Origin: Streptomyces sp. DT2A-34
GTDB taxonomy: Bacteria; Actinomycetota; Actinomycetes; Streptomycetales; Streptomycetaceae
Assembly (NCBI RefSeq): GCF_030499515.1
Contig: NZ_JASTWJ010000001.1
Coordinates: forward strand, 9,776,001-9,840,000
Direction of reading: 5' to 3'
DNA: 64,000 nt
Shown: positions 25,099 through 33,578 of the stretch, in pieces
Numbering within the stretch: the stretch's first letter is position 1
Layout of the letters: each line of letters starts with the position of its first letter
Translations under genes and position numbers: made by a program
Notes under the pieces: model-generated
Databases searched by the model: none
What the model saw: only the letters and a program-made list of their open reading frames with translations
Told to the model about the DNA's origin: nothing

Positions 25099-26534
25099 CC
25101 GACACACCCACGCAGTTGTTCATCGGCGGCGCCTGGGTGGACGCCGCGGACGGCGCCACCCTGCCCGTCGACGACCCGGCGACCGGCGAGATCCTCTGCC
25201 ATGTCGCCGACGCGGGCCCGAAGGACGCGCGGCTCGCGGAGGAGGCGGCCGTTGCCGCGCAGGAGGCGTGGGCCCGTACGGCACCCCGTGCACGCAGCGA
25301 GATCCTGCGCCGGGCCTACGAGCTGATCCTTGAGCGCACCGACGAGCTGGCCCACCTGATGACGTCCGAGATGGGCAAGCCGCTCGCCGAGGCAAAGGGA
25401 GAGGTGGCGTACGCGGCGGAGTTCTTCCGCTGGTTCTCCGAGGAGGCCGTGCGCATCGACGGCGGCGGCGGAGTCCTGCCCGACGGCCGCAACCGCATGC
25501 TGCTCTCCCGCCGCCCGGTCGGCCCGTGTCTGCTGATCACTCCATGGAACTTCCCGCTGGCCATGGGCACCCGCAAGATCGGCCCCGCCATCGCCGCCGG
25601 CTGCACGATGATCCTCAAGCCCGCCCCCCAGACTCCTCTCTCCAGCCTGGCCCTCGCCGCGATCCTCAAGGAGGCCGGGCTGCCGGACGGCGTGCTGAAC
25701 GTCGTCACCACCTCCCGTGCGGGGGAGGTGTGCGAACCGCTCCTGCGCGGCGGGCGGATTCGCAAGCTCTCCTTCACCGGCTCCACCAACGTCGGGCGCC
25801 TGCTGCTCGCCCAGTGCGCCGACGCCGTCGTACGGACCTCGATGGAGCTCGGGGGCAACGCGCCGTTCATCGTCTTCGACGACGCCGACCTGGATACGGC
25901 CGTGGACGGCGCGATGCTCGCCAAGATGCGCAACATGGGCGAGGCGTGCACAGCCGCCAACCGCTTCTTCGTCCACCGGTCGGTGGTCGAGGAGTTCGGA
26001 CGGCGCCTGGCCGAGCGCATGGGCGCGCTCGTCGTGGGGCCCGGCACCCGGGACGGGGTCGATGTCGGCCCGTTGATCGACGCGGCCGGGCGGGCCAAGG
26101 TGGCGGAGCTGGTCGACGACGCGGTGGAGCGCGGCGCCCGGGTGCTCGTCGGCGGCCGCACGCCCGAGGGTCCGGGCTGCTTCTACCCGCCCACCGTGCT
26201 CACCGACGTCGACCCCGGCAGCCGCCTGATGGACACGGAGATCTTCGGCCCCGTCGCCGCGATCCTCACCTTCGACGACGAGGACGAGGTCGTCGGCCGT
26301 GCCAACGACACGCCCTGGGGCCTGGTCGGCTATGTCTTCACCGAGGGCCTCGACCGCGCCCTGCGCGTCAGCGAACGCCTCGAAGTGGGCATGGTCGGCC
26401 TCAACACCGGTCTCGTCTCCAACCCGGCCGCCCCCTTTGGAGGGGTGAAGCAGTCCGGGCTCGGCCGTGAAGGCGGCCGGGTGGGGATCGACGAGTTCCT
26501 GGAGTACCAGTACCTCGCGGTGCCCGTGCGATGA
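25095..26534 (+). CDS. gabD: NAD(P)-dependent succinate-semialdehyde dehydrogenase
   Basis: The 479-residue aldehyde dehydrogenase has the Asn-containing LLITPWNFPLAMGTRK block, catalytic Glu in SMELGGNAPF and nucleophilic Cys in GEACTAANRFFV. The spacing and PFGGVKQSGLGREGG match the GabD subfamily. It converts succinic semialdehyde to succinate in the cytosol. Its ATG overlaps the upstream stop and a strong hairpin follows, so it closes the gabT operon. Confidence 0.92.
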   Translation: MTDTPTQLFIGGAWVDAADGATLPVDDPATGEILCHVADAGPKDARLAEEAAVAAQEAWARTAPRARSEILRRAYELILERTDELAHLMTSEMGKPLAEAKGEVAYAAEFFRWFSEEAVRIDGGGGVLPDGRNRMLLSRRPVGPCLLITPWNFPLAMGTRKIGPAIAAGCTMILKPAPQTPLSSLALAAILKEAGLPDGVLNVVTTSRAGEVCEPLLRGGRIRKLSFTGSTNVGRLLLAQCADAVVRTSMELGGNAPFIVFDDADLDTAVDGAMLAKMRNMGEACTAANRFFVHRSVVEEFGRRLAERMGALVVGPGTRDGVDVGPLIDAAGRAKVAELVDDAVERGARVLVGGRTPEGPGCFYPPTVLTDVDPGSRLMDTEIFGPVAAILTFDDEDEVVGRANDTPWGLVGYVFTEGLDRALRVSERLEVGMVGLNTGLVSNPAAPFGGVKQSGLGREGGRVGIDEFLEYQYLAVPVR

Positions 26535-26577
26535 CGGTGGTCATGCCCTGACTACCCCGCATCGCGCACCGCGACGG

Positions 26578-26620
26578 GCTGCCCCGTGCCCGGTTTCCAC
26601 GCCACCGGGCACGGGGCAGC
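26578..26620 (+). terminator. Strong terminator after gabD
   Basis: The arms GCTGCCCCGTGCCCGGT and ACCGGGCACGGGGCAGC are perfectly complementary over 17 bp with a 9-nt loop, followed by GGCTTTT. It lies 43 bp after the gabD stop. Confidence 0.9.
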
Positions 26621-26974
26621 GGCTTTTCCGCCACCTGGCGGCGGGCGCGGGTCTCTCACTGTGCGCAGGCAGGCTGCGCATGCGTCGCATGGCGCAAGGG
26701 TCGGCCGCTGGTCCGGTGGGCCGCTGCATGGCCTGGGCGGCGGACGCGGCTGACAAGTAAGCCACGACGTGCGGCCCTCTGCTCCGCCCGGTGGGGGCGG
26801 GCGTTTGCCCGAACGGTTCGTCGCCCGCCCGTGAGGAGCGGAGGGGCGGTTACTGGAAGGCTCGCCCCATGCGCCCAGGGCGCCGTACGCCGCGAGGAGG
26901 CCGGCGCTGCCCGCCACGGCTCCGCTCCCTGGGCGGAGAGAGCGCTGCGCTGTCGTTCTGGCCGCCCGCTGCTC
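26621..26974. other. Intergenic region, one further hairpin
   Basis: No gene is supported. GGGCGGGCG at 26795 pairs with CGCCCGCCC at 26822 over 9 bp with an 18-nt loop. It could end transcription coming leftward from the first IclR gene, although it is 145 bp from that stop. Confidence 0.4.
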
Positions 26975-27724
26975 TCAGCCCAGGTGGCGGGCGGTGATTT
27001 CCGCCGCGGTGTCGGTCACCAGCCGCCCCAGCTCGGCGAGCCGGCCGGGGTCGAAGCGTGAGTCGGGCATGGAGACGGCCACGCTGGCCAGCGGCGTGCC
27101 GTCCTCATCCAGGACGGGTGCCGCGATGGCGCAGACACCCGGGCGGTACTGGTTGTGGTTGACGGCGTATCCGCGGTCTCTGACGCGGCGGAGCTCGGCA
27201 CGCAGCTCCGCCGGGTCGGTGATGGTCTCCTGGCCGTAACCCTCGAGTGCGCCCGCCGTGACCTCGTCGACCTCGGACTTCGGCAGATGGGCGAGGACTG
27301 CGTGTCCGGTGGCTGTGGCGTGCAGTGGGGAGATGTCGCCGATGGCGTGGAAGGTTCGTACGGCGTGGTCGCAGTCGACGCGGTCCACCACGACGATGCC
27401 GTGCAGGGCGTCCGGCACCGTCAGGTGGATGGTCTCGTTCAGTGTGTCGCGGAGCCGGAACATGGGCTCGCGGGCGGCGGCGAACAGGCTGGACCCCTGT
27501 AGGGCGGCGGGGCGTACGGCCAGAACCCGGGCGCCGACCTCCCAGCGCGTGGTGTCCCTGCGATTCGCCCGCAGCCAGCCCGCCTCGTCGAGCGTCACCA
27601 GGGTGCGCTGCACGGTCGACTTGGGCAGTCCGAAGATCTTCGTCAGCTCTCCCACGGTCACCGGCTGATGCTGCGCCACGGCCTCCAGGACGCGCAGCGA
27701 CCTGGTCAGGCTCTTCATTTCCAT
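26975..27724 (-). CDS. IclR-family regulator, first of a tandem pair
   Basis: The 249-residue protein has an N-terminal winged helix (LTRSLRVLEAVAQHQPVTVG, then KSTVQRTLVTLDEAGWL) and an IclR effector domain (IHLTVPDALHGIVVVDRVD, SPLHATATGHAVLAHL, GVCAIAAPVLDEDG). It is about four-fifths identical by eye to the neighbouring IclR protein. Differences concentrate in the effector domain around residues 85-110 and 150-175, which suggests related but distinct ligands. Its promoter region holds the same 37-bp operator-like element as its twin, so the two may bind each other's sites. Confidence 0.92.
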   Translation of the reverse strand: MEMKSLTRSLRVLEAVAQHQPVTVGELTKIFGLPKSTVQRTLVTLDEAGWLRANRRDTTRWEVGARVLAVRPAALQGSSLFAAAREPMFRLRDTLNETIHLTVPDALHGIVVVDRVDCDHAVRTFHAIGDISPLHATATGHAVLAHLPKSEVDEVTAGALEGYGQETITDPAELRAELRRVRDRGYAVNHNQYRPGVCAIAAPVLDEDGTPLASVAVSMPDSRFDPGRLAELGRLVTDTAAEITARHLG

Positions 27725-27763
27725 CCTGGCCCCTCAGTTCTGCGGATTCGTCGTGCTGTCCTC

Positions 27764-27831
27764 TTGACTCGCTTCCGGAGCCACAGGCATGATCATGCCG
27801 TATTTTAGCATGGCGTTCCACAATGCGGCAC
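27764..27831. promoter_or_regulatory. Duplicated IclR promoter/operator (relic rightward promoter)
   Basis: TTGACT at 27764 and CATGAT 18 bp downstream resemble a rightward promoter. The 37-bp element 27795-27831 follows at once. It matches the element at 28906-28942 at 29 of 37 positions, including the core TTCCACAATG. Read leftward it contains TAAAAT, a possible -10 for the first IclR gene. Confidence 0.65.
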
Positions 27832-28005
27832 GCATCTTGATGTCTCCGGCGGTCGGACCGACGTCAAGGACCGTGCTGTTCTGATGCTCCGCGGCGTCTG
27901 ACGCTGGTCGCGCCCTGAACGCGCCGTACCGCGCCGCCGTGTGAGGCGGCCGCCCTGTGCCCGGCACTCTCCCCCGGCCGGGCGCAGGGCGTGCCGTGAA
28001 ACGGG

Positions 28006-28043
28006 CCATGGGCCGGCTCCCGTACGTGGGAACCGGCCCATGG
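28006..28043 (-). terminator. Terminator hairpin after second IclR gene
   Basis: CCATGGGCCGG and CCGGCCCATGG form an 11-bp stem that extends through TCCC/GGGA with one mismatch. It lies 36 bp beyond the stop of the second IclR gene. Confidence 0.75.
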
Positions 28044-28078
28044 CGATGCGGGGCCGAAGTCGGGCCGCCGCGACGTGC

Positions 28079-28831
28079 TCAGGCGCCGAGACGGCGCCCC
28101 GTGATCTCCGCGGCCGTGTCGGCGACCAGGCGGCCCCACTCGGGCAGCTTGTCGGCGTCGTACCGCGAATCGGGCATGGAGATGGCCACGGTGGCCAGCG
28201 GCGTGCCGTCCTCGTCGAGGATGGGCGCGGCGATGGCGCAGACGCCAGGCCGGTATTGGTTGCGGTTGACCGCGTAACCGTCGGTGCGGATCCGCCGCAG
28301 CTCGGCGCGCAGGTCCTCGGGGTCTGCGGGCGTCGACTCGCTGTAGCGCTCCAGGCCCTGCGTGATGAGCTCCTCGATGTCCTGCTTCGGCAGGTGGGCG
28401 AGGACCGCGCGCCCGGTGGCGGTGGCGTGCAGGGGTGAGGTGTCGCCGATGGCGTGGAAGGTTCGTACGGCGTGGTCGCAGTCCACGCGGTCCACCACGA
28501 CCATGCACTGGAGTGCGTCCGGCACCGACAGGTGGATGGTCTCGTTGGCCTTGTCCCGCAGGTGCACCATGGGTTCGCGGGCGGCGGCGAACAGGCTGGA
28601 CCCCTGTAGGGCGGCGGGGCGTACGGCCAGCACCCGGGCGCCGACCTCCCAGCGCGTGGTGTCCTTCCGGCTGGCCCGTAGCCAGCCGGCCTCCGCCAGC
28701 GTGACCAGGGTGCGCTGCACGGTCGACTTCGGCAGGCCGAAGATCTTGGTCAGCTCGCCCACGGTCACTGGCTGATGCTGGGCGACCGCCTCCAAGATCC
28801 GCAGCGATCTGGTGACGCTCTTCATTTCCAT
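28079..28831 (-). CDS. IclR-family regulator divergent from the amine operon
   Basis: The 250-residue paralogue of the preceding regulator shares its start MEMKS and helix-turn-helix (KSTVQRTLVTLAEAGWL), and its effector domain has NETIHLSVPDALQCMVVVDR. It is divergent from the long catabolic operon starting at 29106, and an operator-like 37-bp element overlaps both start regions. Repression relieved by a pathway intermediate is the usual mode in this family, and autorepression is likely. Confidence 0.92.
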   Translation of the reverse strand: MEMKSVTRSLRILEAVAQHQPVTVGELTKIFGLPKSTVQRTLVTLAEAGWLRASRKDTTRWEVGARVLAVRPAALQGSSLFAAAREPMVHLRDKANETIHLSVPDALQCMVVVDRVDCDHAVRTFHAIGDTSPLHATATGRAVLAHLPKQDIEELITQGLERYSESTPADPEDLRAELRRIRTDGYAVNRNQYRPGVCAIAAPILDEDGTPLATVAISMPDSRYDADKLPEWGRLVADTAAEITGRRLGA

Positions 28832-28875
28832 CCGGTTTCCCCCCGTTAATCCTCAGAATTCTTTGCGGACACCTC

Positions 28876-28904
28876 TTGACTCCCCTTTCTACCGCTGTCA
28901 TTCT
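28876..28904 (+). promoter_or_regulatory. Promoter of the amine catabolic operon
   Basis: TTGACT (28876-28881) and CATTCT (28899-28904) are separated by 17 bp, followed directly by the IclR-type operator. The first operon gene starts about 200 bp downstream. The same arrangement is present, without a gene to drive, 1.1 kb to the left. Confidence 0.6.
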
Positions 28905-28905
28905 C

Positions 28906-28942
28906 GTGCCAGATTCTAGCACAGCATTCCACAATGTGGCAC
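28906..28942. promoter_or_regulatory. IclR-type operator of the amine operon
   Basis: The element begins GTGCCA and ends TGGCAC, with an inner near-palindrome CCACAATGTGG, the kind of AT-centred dyad bound by IclR proteins. Read leftward it contains TAGAAT, a possible -10 for the IclR gene. A repressor bound here would block both divergent promoters. Confidence 0.65.
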
Positions 28943-29105
28943 GGCTTCGGGAGGGATCCCGCGCAAGTGAGCCGGAGCTACGAGATACGGACGATTGCGA
29001 GCTGTGGTCCCGCCGAAGGGCCCGGCCCCGTCCAAACCGCCTCGAATCGATCAGCCTCACGCCGGGGGCCCAGCATGCGCCGCGGCGAAACGAAAGGAAA
29101 GCCCT

Positions 29106-30242
29106 GTGTCAGCTGCCAGGAAGCGCGTCGCCGTCGTCGGCGTCGGAACGATGGGCAGCCAGGCCGCCTGGCGCCTGGCCGCCCGTGGAGCCGAGGTGGT
29201 CGGCTACGACCGCTTCGCCCCGGGCCACGACCGCAGCGCGGCCGGCGGCGAGACCCGGATCTTCCGCAGCGCCCACTTCGAGGACTCCCGGTACGTGCCG
29301 CTGCTCCAGCACGCCGACGCCCTCTGGGAGCAGCTTCAGCAGGAGACCGGCCGTGAGCTGCGCCGCCTGACCGGCTGCCTGCTCATGGGGCCGACCGATC
29401 ACCACCAGATGGCCACGGTCCTCGAGTCGATCGCCGAGCACGGCCTCGACCACGAGGTCCTCGACGCCGAGCTGCTCGCCAAGCGCTTCCCGCAGTTCCG
29501 GATCGAGGACGGCGACGCGGCCGTGCTCGACCGCCGCGCCGGCTTCATCCGCCCCGAGCTGACGATCCAGACCGCCGCCCGCCGCGCCGAGGAGCTCGGC
29601 GCCCGCATCCACCGCTACACCACGGTCCGCGAGATCGTCCCCGTCGCAGGCGGCGTCGAGATCCGCACCGACGCCGGCAGCGAGCACTTCGACACCGCCG
29701 TCGTCACGGTCGGCCCCTGGGTCAACGACCTGCTCCCCGAACTGCCCTGGGAGGTGGACATCCGCCGCCTCATCAGCGCCTGGTACGTGCCCACCACCGA
29801 CGCCTGGTTCGGCGAGGAGCGCCCCGCCTTCATCCGCACGGCGCCCACCCACTGCTACGGCCTGCCCTCCCCGGACGGCGTCTCCGTCAAGCTCGGTCTC
29901 TCCCGCGCCCTGCACCGCCCGGCCGGTGACCCGAACCGGCTCGACCGAGAGGTGGCCCCGGAGGAGCTGGAGATCTTCACGGAACTGATCAGGCGTCACA
30001 TGCCGGACCTGAACCCCGATCCGACCCGGCTCTCCGTCTACATGGAGGGCTACACCGAGAGCAGCCGTCCCCTGGTCGGGCCGCTGCCGGGCGCGGAGAA
30101 CGTCGTCCTGCTCGCCGGGTTCTCCGGACACGGCTTCAAGCTCTCGCCCGCCTTCGGCGACATCGCCGCCGACCTCGCGCTGGACGGCACCTCGCCCCGG
30201 CCCATCGACTTCATCTCCACCCTCGACCGAGCGGAGGCGTGA
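29106..30242 (+). CDS. FAD-dependent amine oxidase, sarcosine/N-methyltryptophan oxidase type
   Basis: The 378-residue flavoprotein has the N-terminal dinucleotide motif VVGVGTMGSQAAWRLA, the Glu of VVGYDRF-type strand 2, and the C-terminal GFSGHGFKLSPAFGDIAADL block typical of monomeric sarcosine oxidase and SolA. The segment that normally holds the Cys joined covalently to FAD reads VYMEGYTESSRPLVG, without a Cys, so the flavin is probably non-covalent. It would oxidise a secondary or primary amine and release H2O2. The GTG start has AAAGGAAAG upstream. It is the first gene of the operon and overlaps the next by four bases. Confidence 0.88.
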   Translation: MSAARKRVAVVGVGTMGSQAAWRLAARGAEVVGYDRFAPGHDRSAAGGETRIFRSAHFEDSRYVPLLQHADALWEQLQQETGRELRRLTGCLLMGPTDHHQMATVLESIAEHGLDHEVLDAELLAKRFPQFRIEDGDAAVLDRRAGFIRPELTIQTAARRAEELGARIHRYTTVREIVPVAGGVEIRTDAGSEHFDTAVVTVGPWVNDLLPELPWEVDIRRLISAWYVPTTDAWFGEERPAFIRTAPTHCYGLPSPDGVSVKLGLSRALHRPAGDPNRLDREVAPEELEIFTELIRRHMPDLNPDPTRLSVYMEGYTESSRPLVGPLPGAENVVLLAGFSGHGFKLSPAFGDIAADLALDGTSPRPIDFISTLDRAEA

Positions 30243-31234
30243 CGACCATGACCGCCCCCCTGTCCGTCGGCGTCCTGCGCGCCGAGCCCGGGACCAAGAC
30301 CCGCGGCACCGTCCCCGCCGACCTCGGCACCCTCACCCTGGACATTCCGCTGACCCTGGTCAACGGCGCCCACCCCGGCCCCCGCGTTCTGATCACGGCG
30401 GGCGTGCACGGCGGCGAGTTCACGGGGGTCGACGCGGCCACCCGATTGGCCGCTCTGCTGGAGCCCGGCGAGGTGCACGGTCAGGTGATCGTCTGCCCGG
30501 TCGCCAACCCCCCGGCCGTCTACCAGGGTCGCCTCGGCGCCTCCCCGCTCGACGGCGTGAACATCAACCGCGTCTTTCCCGGCGACCCCGACGGCAGCCC
30601 CACCGAACGTCTCGCGGCGTGGCTGTTCACCAACCTCGTGGACGGTGCCGACGCCTACGTCGACCTGCACTCCGGCGGCATCGACGAGGTCCTGACGGAT
30701 TTCGTCGGTTACCGCCTCACTGGTGACCCCGAACTGGACGCGCGGACAGCGGACATGGCCGGCGCGCTCGGCATCGAGGACGTCATCTTCGGAATGAACG
30801 CGGACGGCGGCAACAGTCACGCGGCCGCCGCCCGCCAGGGCATCCCGGCGATCCTCGTGGAGACCGGCCAGCTCGGCGAACGCGACGCGGACACCGCCCG
30901 TCGTCTCGTCGAGGGTTTGCATGGGGTACTGGGCCGGCTCGGCGTCCTGGACACCAAGCCCCAGGACGACACGGCCGTCCGCGCATGGGTCTGGGCCGCC
31001 GGCATCACCGCCGAGGCAACCGGCCTCTGGTATCCGGAGTTCACCGCCGGCGACGACGTGACGGAGGGCCAGGTCATCGGCCATGTCATCGACCCGGCCG
31101 ACGGCCAGGAGCACAAGGTCCACACCCCGGCCACCGGCCGGATCTTCTACGGCATGCACGGACTGACCGTCGCCCCCGGCGCCGAACTCGCCGCCATCGC
31201 CGCCCCGGCTCCCCAGGACTCCGGCGGCCACTGA
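30239..31234 (+). CDS. AstE/aspartoacylase-type zinc deacylase, first copy
   Basis: The 331-residue protein belongs to the succinylglutamate desuccinylase/aspartoacylase branch of M14 carboxypeptidases. Zinc ligands are visible in AGVHGGEFTG (His and Glu) and DLHSGG (His), with the likely catalytic Glu in VETGQLGE. A C-terminal beta domain follows (TEGQVIGHVIDPADGQEH). The family cleaves N-acyl amino acids or diamines, for example in arginine and ectoine breakdown. It overlaps the oxidase stop (GTGA) and precedes the transporter genes, so it likely acts on the imported compound or its oxidation product. Confidence 0.87.
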   Translation: MTTMTAPLSVGVLRAEPGTKTRGTVPADLGTLTLDIPLTLVNGAHPGPRVLITAGVHGGEFTGVDAATRLAALLEPGEVHGQVIVCPVANPPAVYQGRLGASPLDGVNINRVFPGDPDGSPTERLAAWLFTNLVDGADAYVDLHSGGIDEVLTDFVGYRLTGDPELDARTADMAGALGIEDVIFGMNADGGNSHAAAARQGIPAILVETGQLGERDADTARRLVEGLHGVLGRLGVLDTKPQDDTAVRAWVWAAGITAEATGLWYPEFTAGDDVTEGQVIGHVIDPADGQEHKVHTPATGRIFYGMHGLTVAPGAELAAIAAPAPQDSGGH

Positions 31235-31342
31235 CCCCACCCCCCCCAGCAAGTCCCCTCCCCGCACCACCAGAACGAGATCCCACCAGCACGCACCCCC
31301 ACGCTCCCCTTCCTCACGTACCGCACCACCAGGAGGCACCCG

Positions 31343-32446
31343 GTGAGAGATGTCCGGATAGACCGCAGAGGGTTTCTGCGCGGAGTCGGCGGCGTGGCCG
31401 CAGGCATCGCCGCCGCCACATCGCTCAGCGCCTGCGGCACCGGCACCAGCCGGTCCGTCGACAGCGGCGGCAAGAGCTCCAAGACCCTCGTGGTCCGCAA
31501 CAGCGGCGGCTCGTACGGCGACGCCAACCAGCAGGCGATCTACGAGCCGTTCACCAAGGAGACCGGCATCCAGGTCAAGGTGGTGAACGTCGAGTACGCC
31601 CAGATGCTCGCCCAGATCAAGCAGGGGCGCCCCCAGTTCGACGTCATCGACGACTCCATGGCCGACTTCGTGCTCTTCAAGCAGCAGGACGCCACCGAGG
31701 ACCTCGACTACGACCGGCTGAAGAACTTCAAGAACGCGGGCATCGCCAAGACCCTGGTGACCTCCAACGCGGTCGGCAAGAACTACTGGGCCAGCGTGAT
31801 GGCGTACCGTACGGACGCCTTTGGGGGGAAGAAACCTTCCTCCTGGGCGGACTTCTGGGACACCAAGACCTTCTCCGGCAACCGCGCGCTGCAGGCCCTG
31901 GACGCCGACCTGCCCGAGCTGGAGTTCGCCCTCCTCGCCGACGGCGTGGCGCTGGACAAGCTCTACCCGCTCGACGTGGACCGCGCCTTCAAGGTCCTCA
32001 GCGAGATCAAGCCCCACGTCCGCAAGTTCTGGGACACCGGCGCTCTGCCCGGCGTGCTCCTGGGCCGCAAGGAGGTTGACGCCTCCAGCGTGTGGCATGG
32101 CCGCCTGGACGCCCTGATCAAGGGCGGCTCCCCGCTCGCCTACCAGTGGAACGGCGCCCGCCGGCAGAGCAACGCCCTCGGCATCCCCAAGGGCGCCGCC
32201 AACCTCGACGCCGCCTACCAGCTCATCGACTTCGCCCTGCGGCCCGAGGTGCAGGCGGCCTACGCCGAGATCTACCCGATGGCCCCGTCGGTGCCGGCCG
32301 CCTACAAGAAGCTCAAGCCCGCCACCGCCGCGAACCTGGCCAGCTCGCCCGAGCACCTGGAGTCCGGCTTCGACCTGGACGTCGAGTGGTGGATCAAGAA
32401 CCAGGACGCCGTGTCCAAGCGCTGGCAGGAGTGGACGCATGCCTGA
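31343..32446 (+). CDS. Polyamine-type ABC transporter substrate-binding lipoprotein
   Basis: The 367-residue PotD-like protein has a Tat signal (DRRGFLRGVGG) followed by a hydrophobic stretch and a lipobox ending LSAC near residue 30. It would be exported folded and lipid-anchored. The mature part starts KTLVVRNSGGSYGDANQQAI and has the FDVIDDSMADFVLFKQ pocket region of extracellular solute-binding protein family 1. It starts at GTG after a GGAGG-type sequence. A 108-bp space before it, the largest in the operon, may allow separate expression. Confidence 0.9.
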   Translation: MRDVRIDRRGFLRGVGGVAAGIAAATSLSACGTGTSRSVDSGGKSSKTLVVRNSGGSYGDANQQAIYEPFTKETGIQVKVVNVEYAQMLAQIKQGRPQFDVIDDSMADFVLFKQQDATEDLDYDRLKNFKNAGIAKTLVTSNAVGKNYWASVMAYRTDAFGGKKPSSWADFWDTKTFSGNRALQALDADLPELEFALLADGVALDKLYPLDVDRAFKVLSEIKPHVRKFWDTGALPGVLLGRKEVDASSVWHGRLDALIKGGSPLAYQWNGARRQSNALGIPKGAANLDAAYQLIDFALRPEVQAAYAEIYPMAPSVPAAYKKLKPATAANLASSPEHLESGFDLDVEWWIKNQDAVSKRWQEWTHA

Positions 32447-33578
32447 GATCGACGTGATGCCCGAGCTGTCCCTGGCCTCAGCGGCCGACCTGACCGGTTC
32501 CGGCAAGCCCCTGTCCGTGACACGGCTTCGGAAAACCTACGGGGGAGTGACGGCCGTCGACGAGGTCTCCATGGAGATCGCGGCCGGCGAGTTCGTCACC
32601 TTCCTCGGCTCCTCCGGCTCCGGCAAGACCACCACCCTGATGATGATCGCCGGGTTCTGCGAGCCCGACTCCGGCAGCATCGTCGTCGGCGGCCGTGACG
32701 TGACCCGCCTCGCCCCGCAGAAGCGCGGCCTGGGCTTCGTCTTCCAGCAGTACCTGCTCTTCCCGCACATGACCGTCTGGGAGAACGTCGCCTTCCCCCT
32801 GCAACTGCGGGGCGTGTCCAAGGCGGAACAGCGCCGCCGGGTCGGCGAGACCCTGGAGATGGCCGGGCTGTCCGCCATGGCCCGCCGCCGCCCCCGCGAG
32901 CTGTCCGGCGGCCAGCAGCAGCGCGTCGCGCTGTGCCGGGCCCTGGTCTACCGGCCGCCGGTCATCCTCATGGACGAGCCGCTCGGCGCCCTCGACAAGA
33001 AGCTGCGCGACCAGCTCCAGACCGAGATCAAGCGCATCCAGCAGGAACTCGGCCTGACCGTCATCTACGTGACGCACGACCAGGAAGAGGCCCTCGTCCT
33101 CTCCGACCGCATCGCGGTGATGCGGGACGGCCGGATCGACCAGTTCGACACCCCGCAGGAGCTCTTCGAGCGTCCGCGCACTCCGTTCGTCGCCGATTTC
33201 CTCGGTGCCGCCAACTTCCTCCCGGGCCAAGTGGAGCAGCAGACGTCCGGCCACACCCTGGTACGTCTGGACACCGGCGGTGTACTGAAGGCCCGCCCGC
33301 AGGCGGGGCCCGAAGGAGCCCGGGTCCGTGCCGCGGTCCAGCCCGGCCGGCTCGCCCTGTGTCCCCCCGACGACGGATTCTGTACCGGGACGGTCGGGAC
33401 CGTCACCTACGTCGGCACGCTCGTACGCGTCACCGTCCGCCCTCTCGGCGAGGCGGCCACCGAACTCGTACGGCTGGAACTGCCCGCCGGCCGAGCCCCC
33501 GACCTCGGCGAGCGCATCGGCCTCACCGCGGACCCCGCGAACGTCAGCGTCTTCCCGGACGCGGAACACGGGGGATGA
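32439..33578 (+). CDS. Polyamine-type ABC transporter ATPase (PotA-like)
   Basis: The 379-residue protein has Walker A GSSGSGKTTTLMMI, Q-loop VFQQYLLFPHMTV, signature ELSGGQQQRVALCRAL, Walker B VILMDEPLGALDKK and switch His in VTHDQEEAL, followed by a TOBE domain from about residue 285. This is the importer ATPase of the PotA/UgpC group. It overlaps the binding-protein gene by eight bases and the permease by four. Confidence 0.93.
   Translation: MPEIDVMPELSLASAADLTGSGKPLSVTRLRKTYGGVTAVDEVSMEIAAGEFVTFLGSSGSGKTTTLMMIAGFCEPDSGSIVVGGRDVTRLAPQKRGLGFVFQQYLLFPHMTVWENVAFPLQLRGVSKAEQRRRVGETLEMAGLSAMARRRPRELSGGQQQRVALCRALVYRPPVILMDEPLGALDKKLRDQLQTEIKRIQQELGLTVIYVTHDQEEALVLSDRIAVMRDGRIDQFDTPQELFERPRTPFVADFLGAANFLPGQVEQQTSGHTLVRLDTGGVLKARPQAGPEGARVRAAVQPGRLALCPPDDGFCTGTVGTVTYVGTLVRVTVRPLGEAATELVRLELPAGRAPDLGERIGLTADPANVSVFPDAEHGG

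Larger units (their letters stand above)
27725..28078. other. Intergenic region with relic divergent promoter and terminator
   Basis: The left part resembles the leader of the second IclR gene, including CTCTTGACTC, an extended operator and similar flanks, but the rightward promoter here faces no gene. The right part carries the terminator hairpin of the second IclR gene. No coding sequence is supported between them. Confidence 0.6.
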
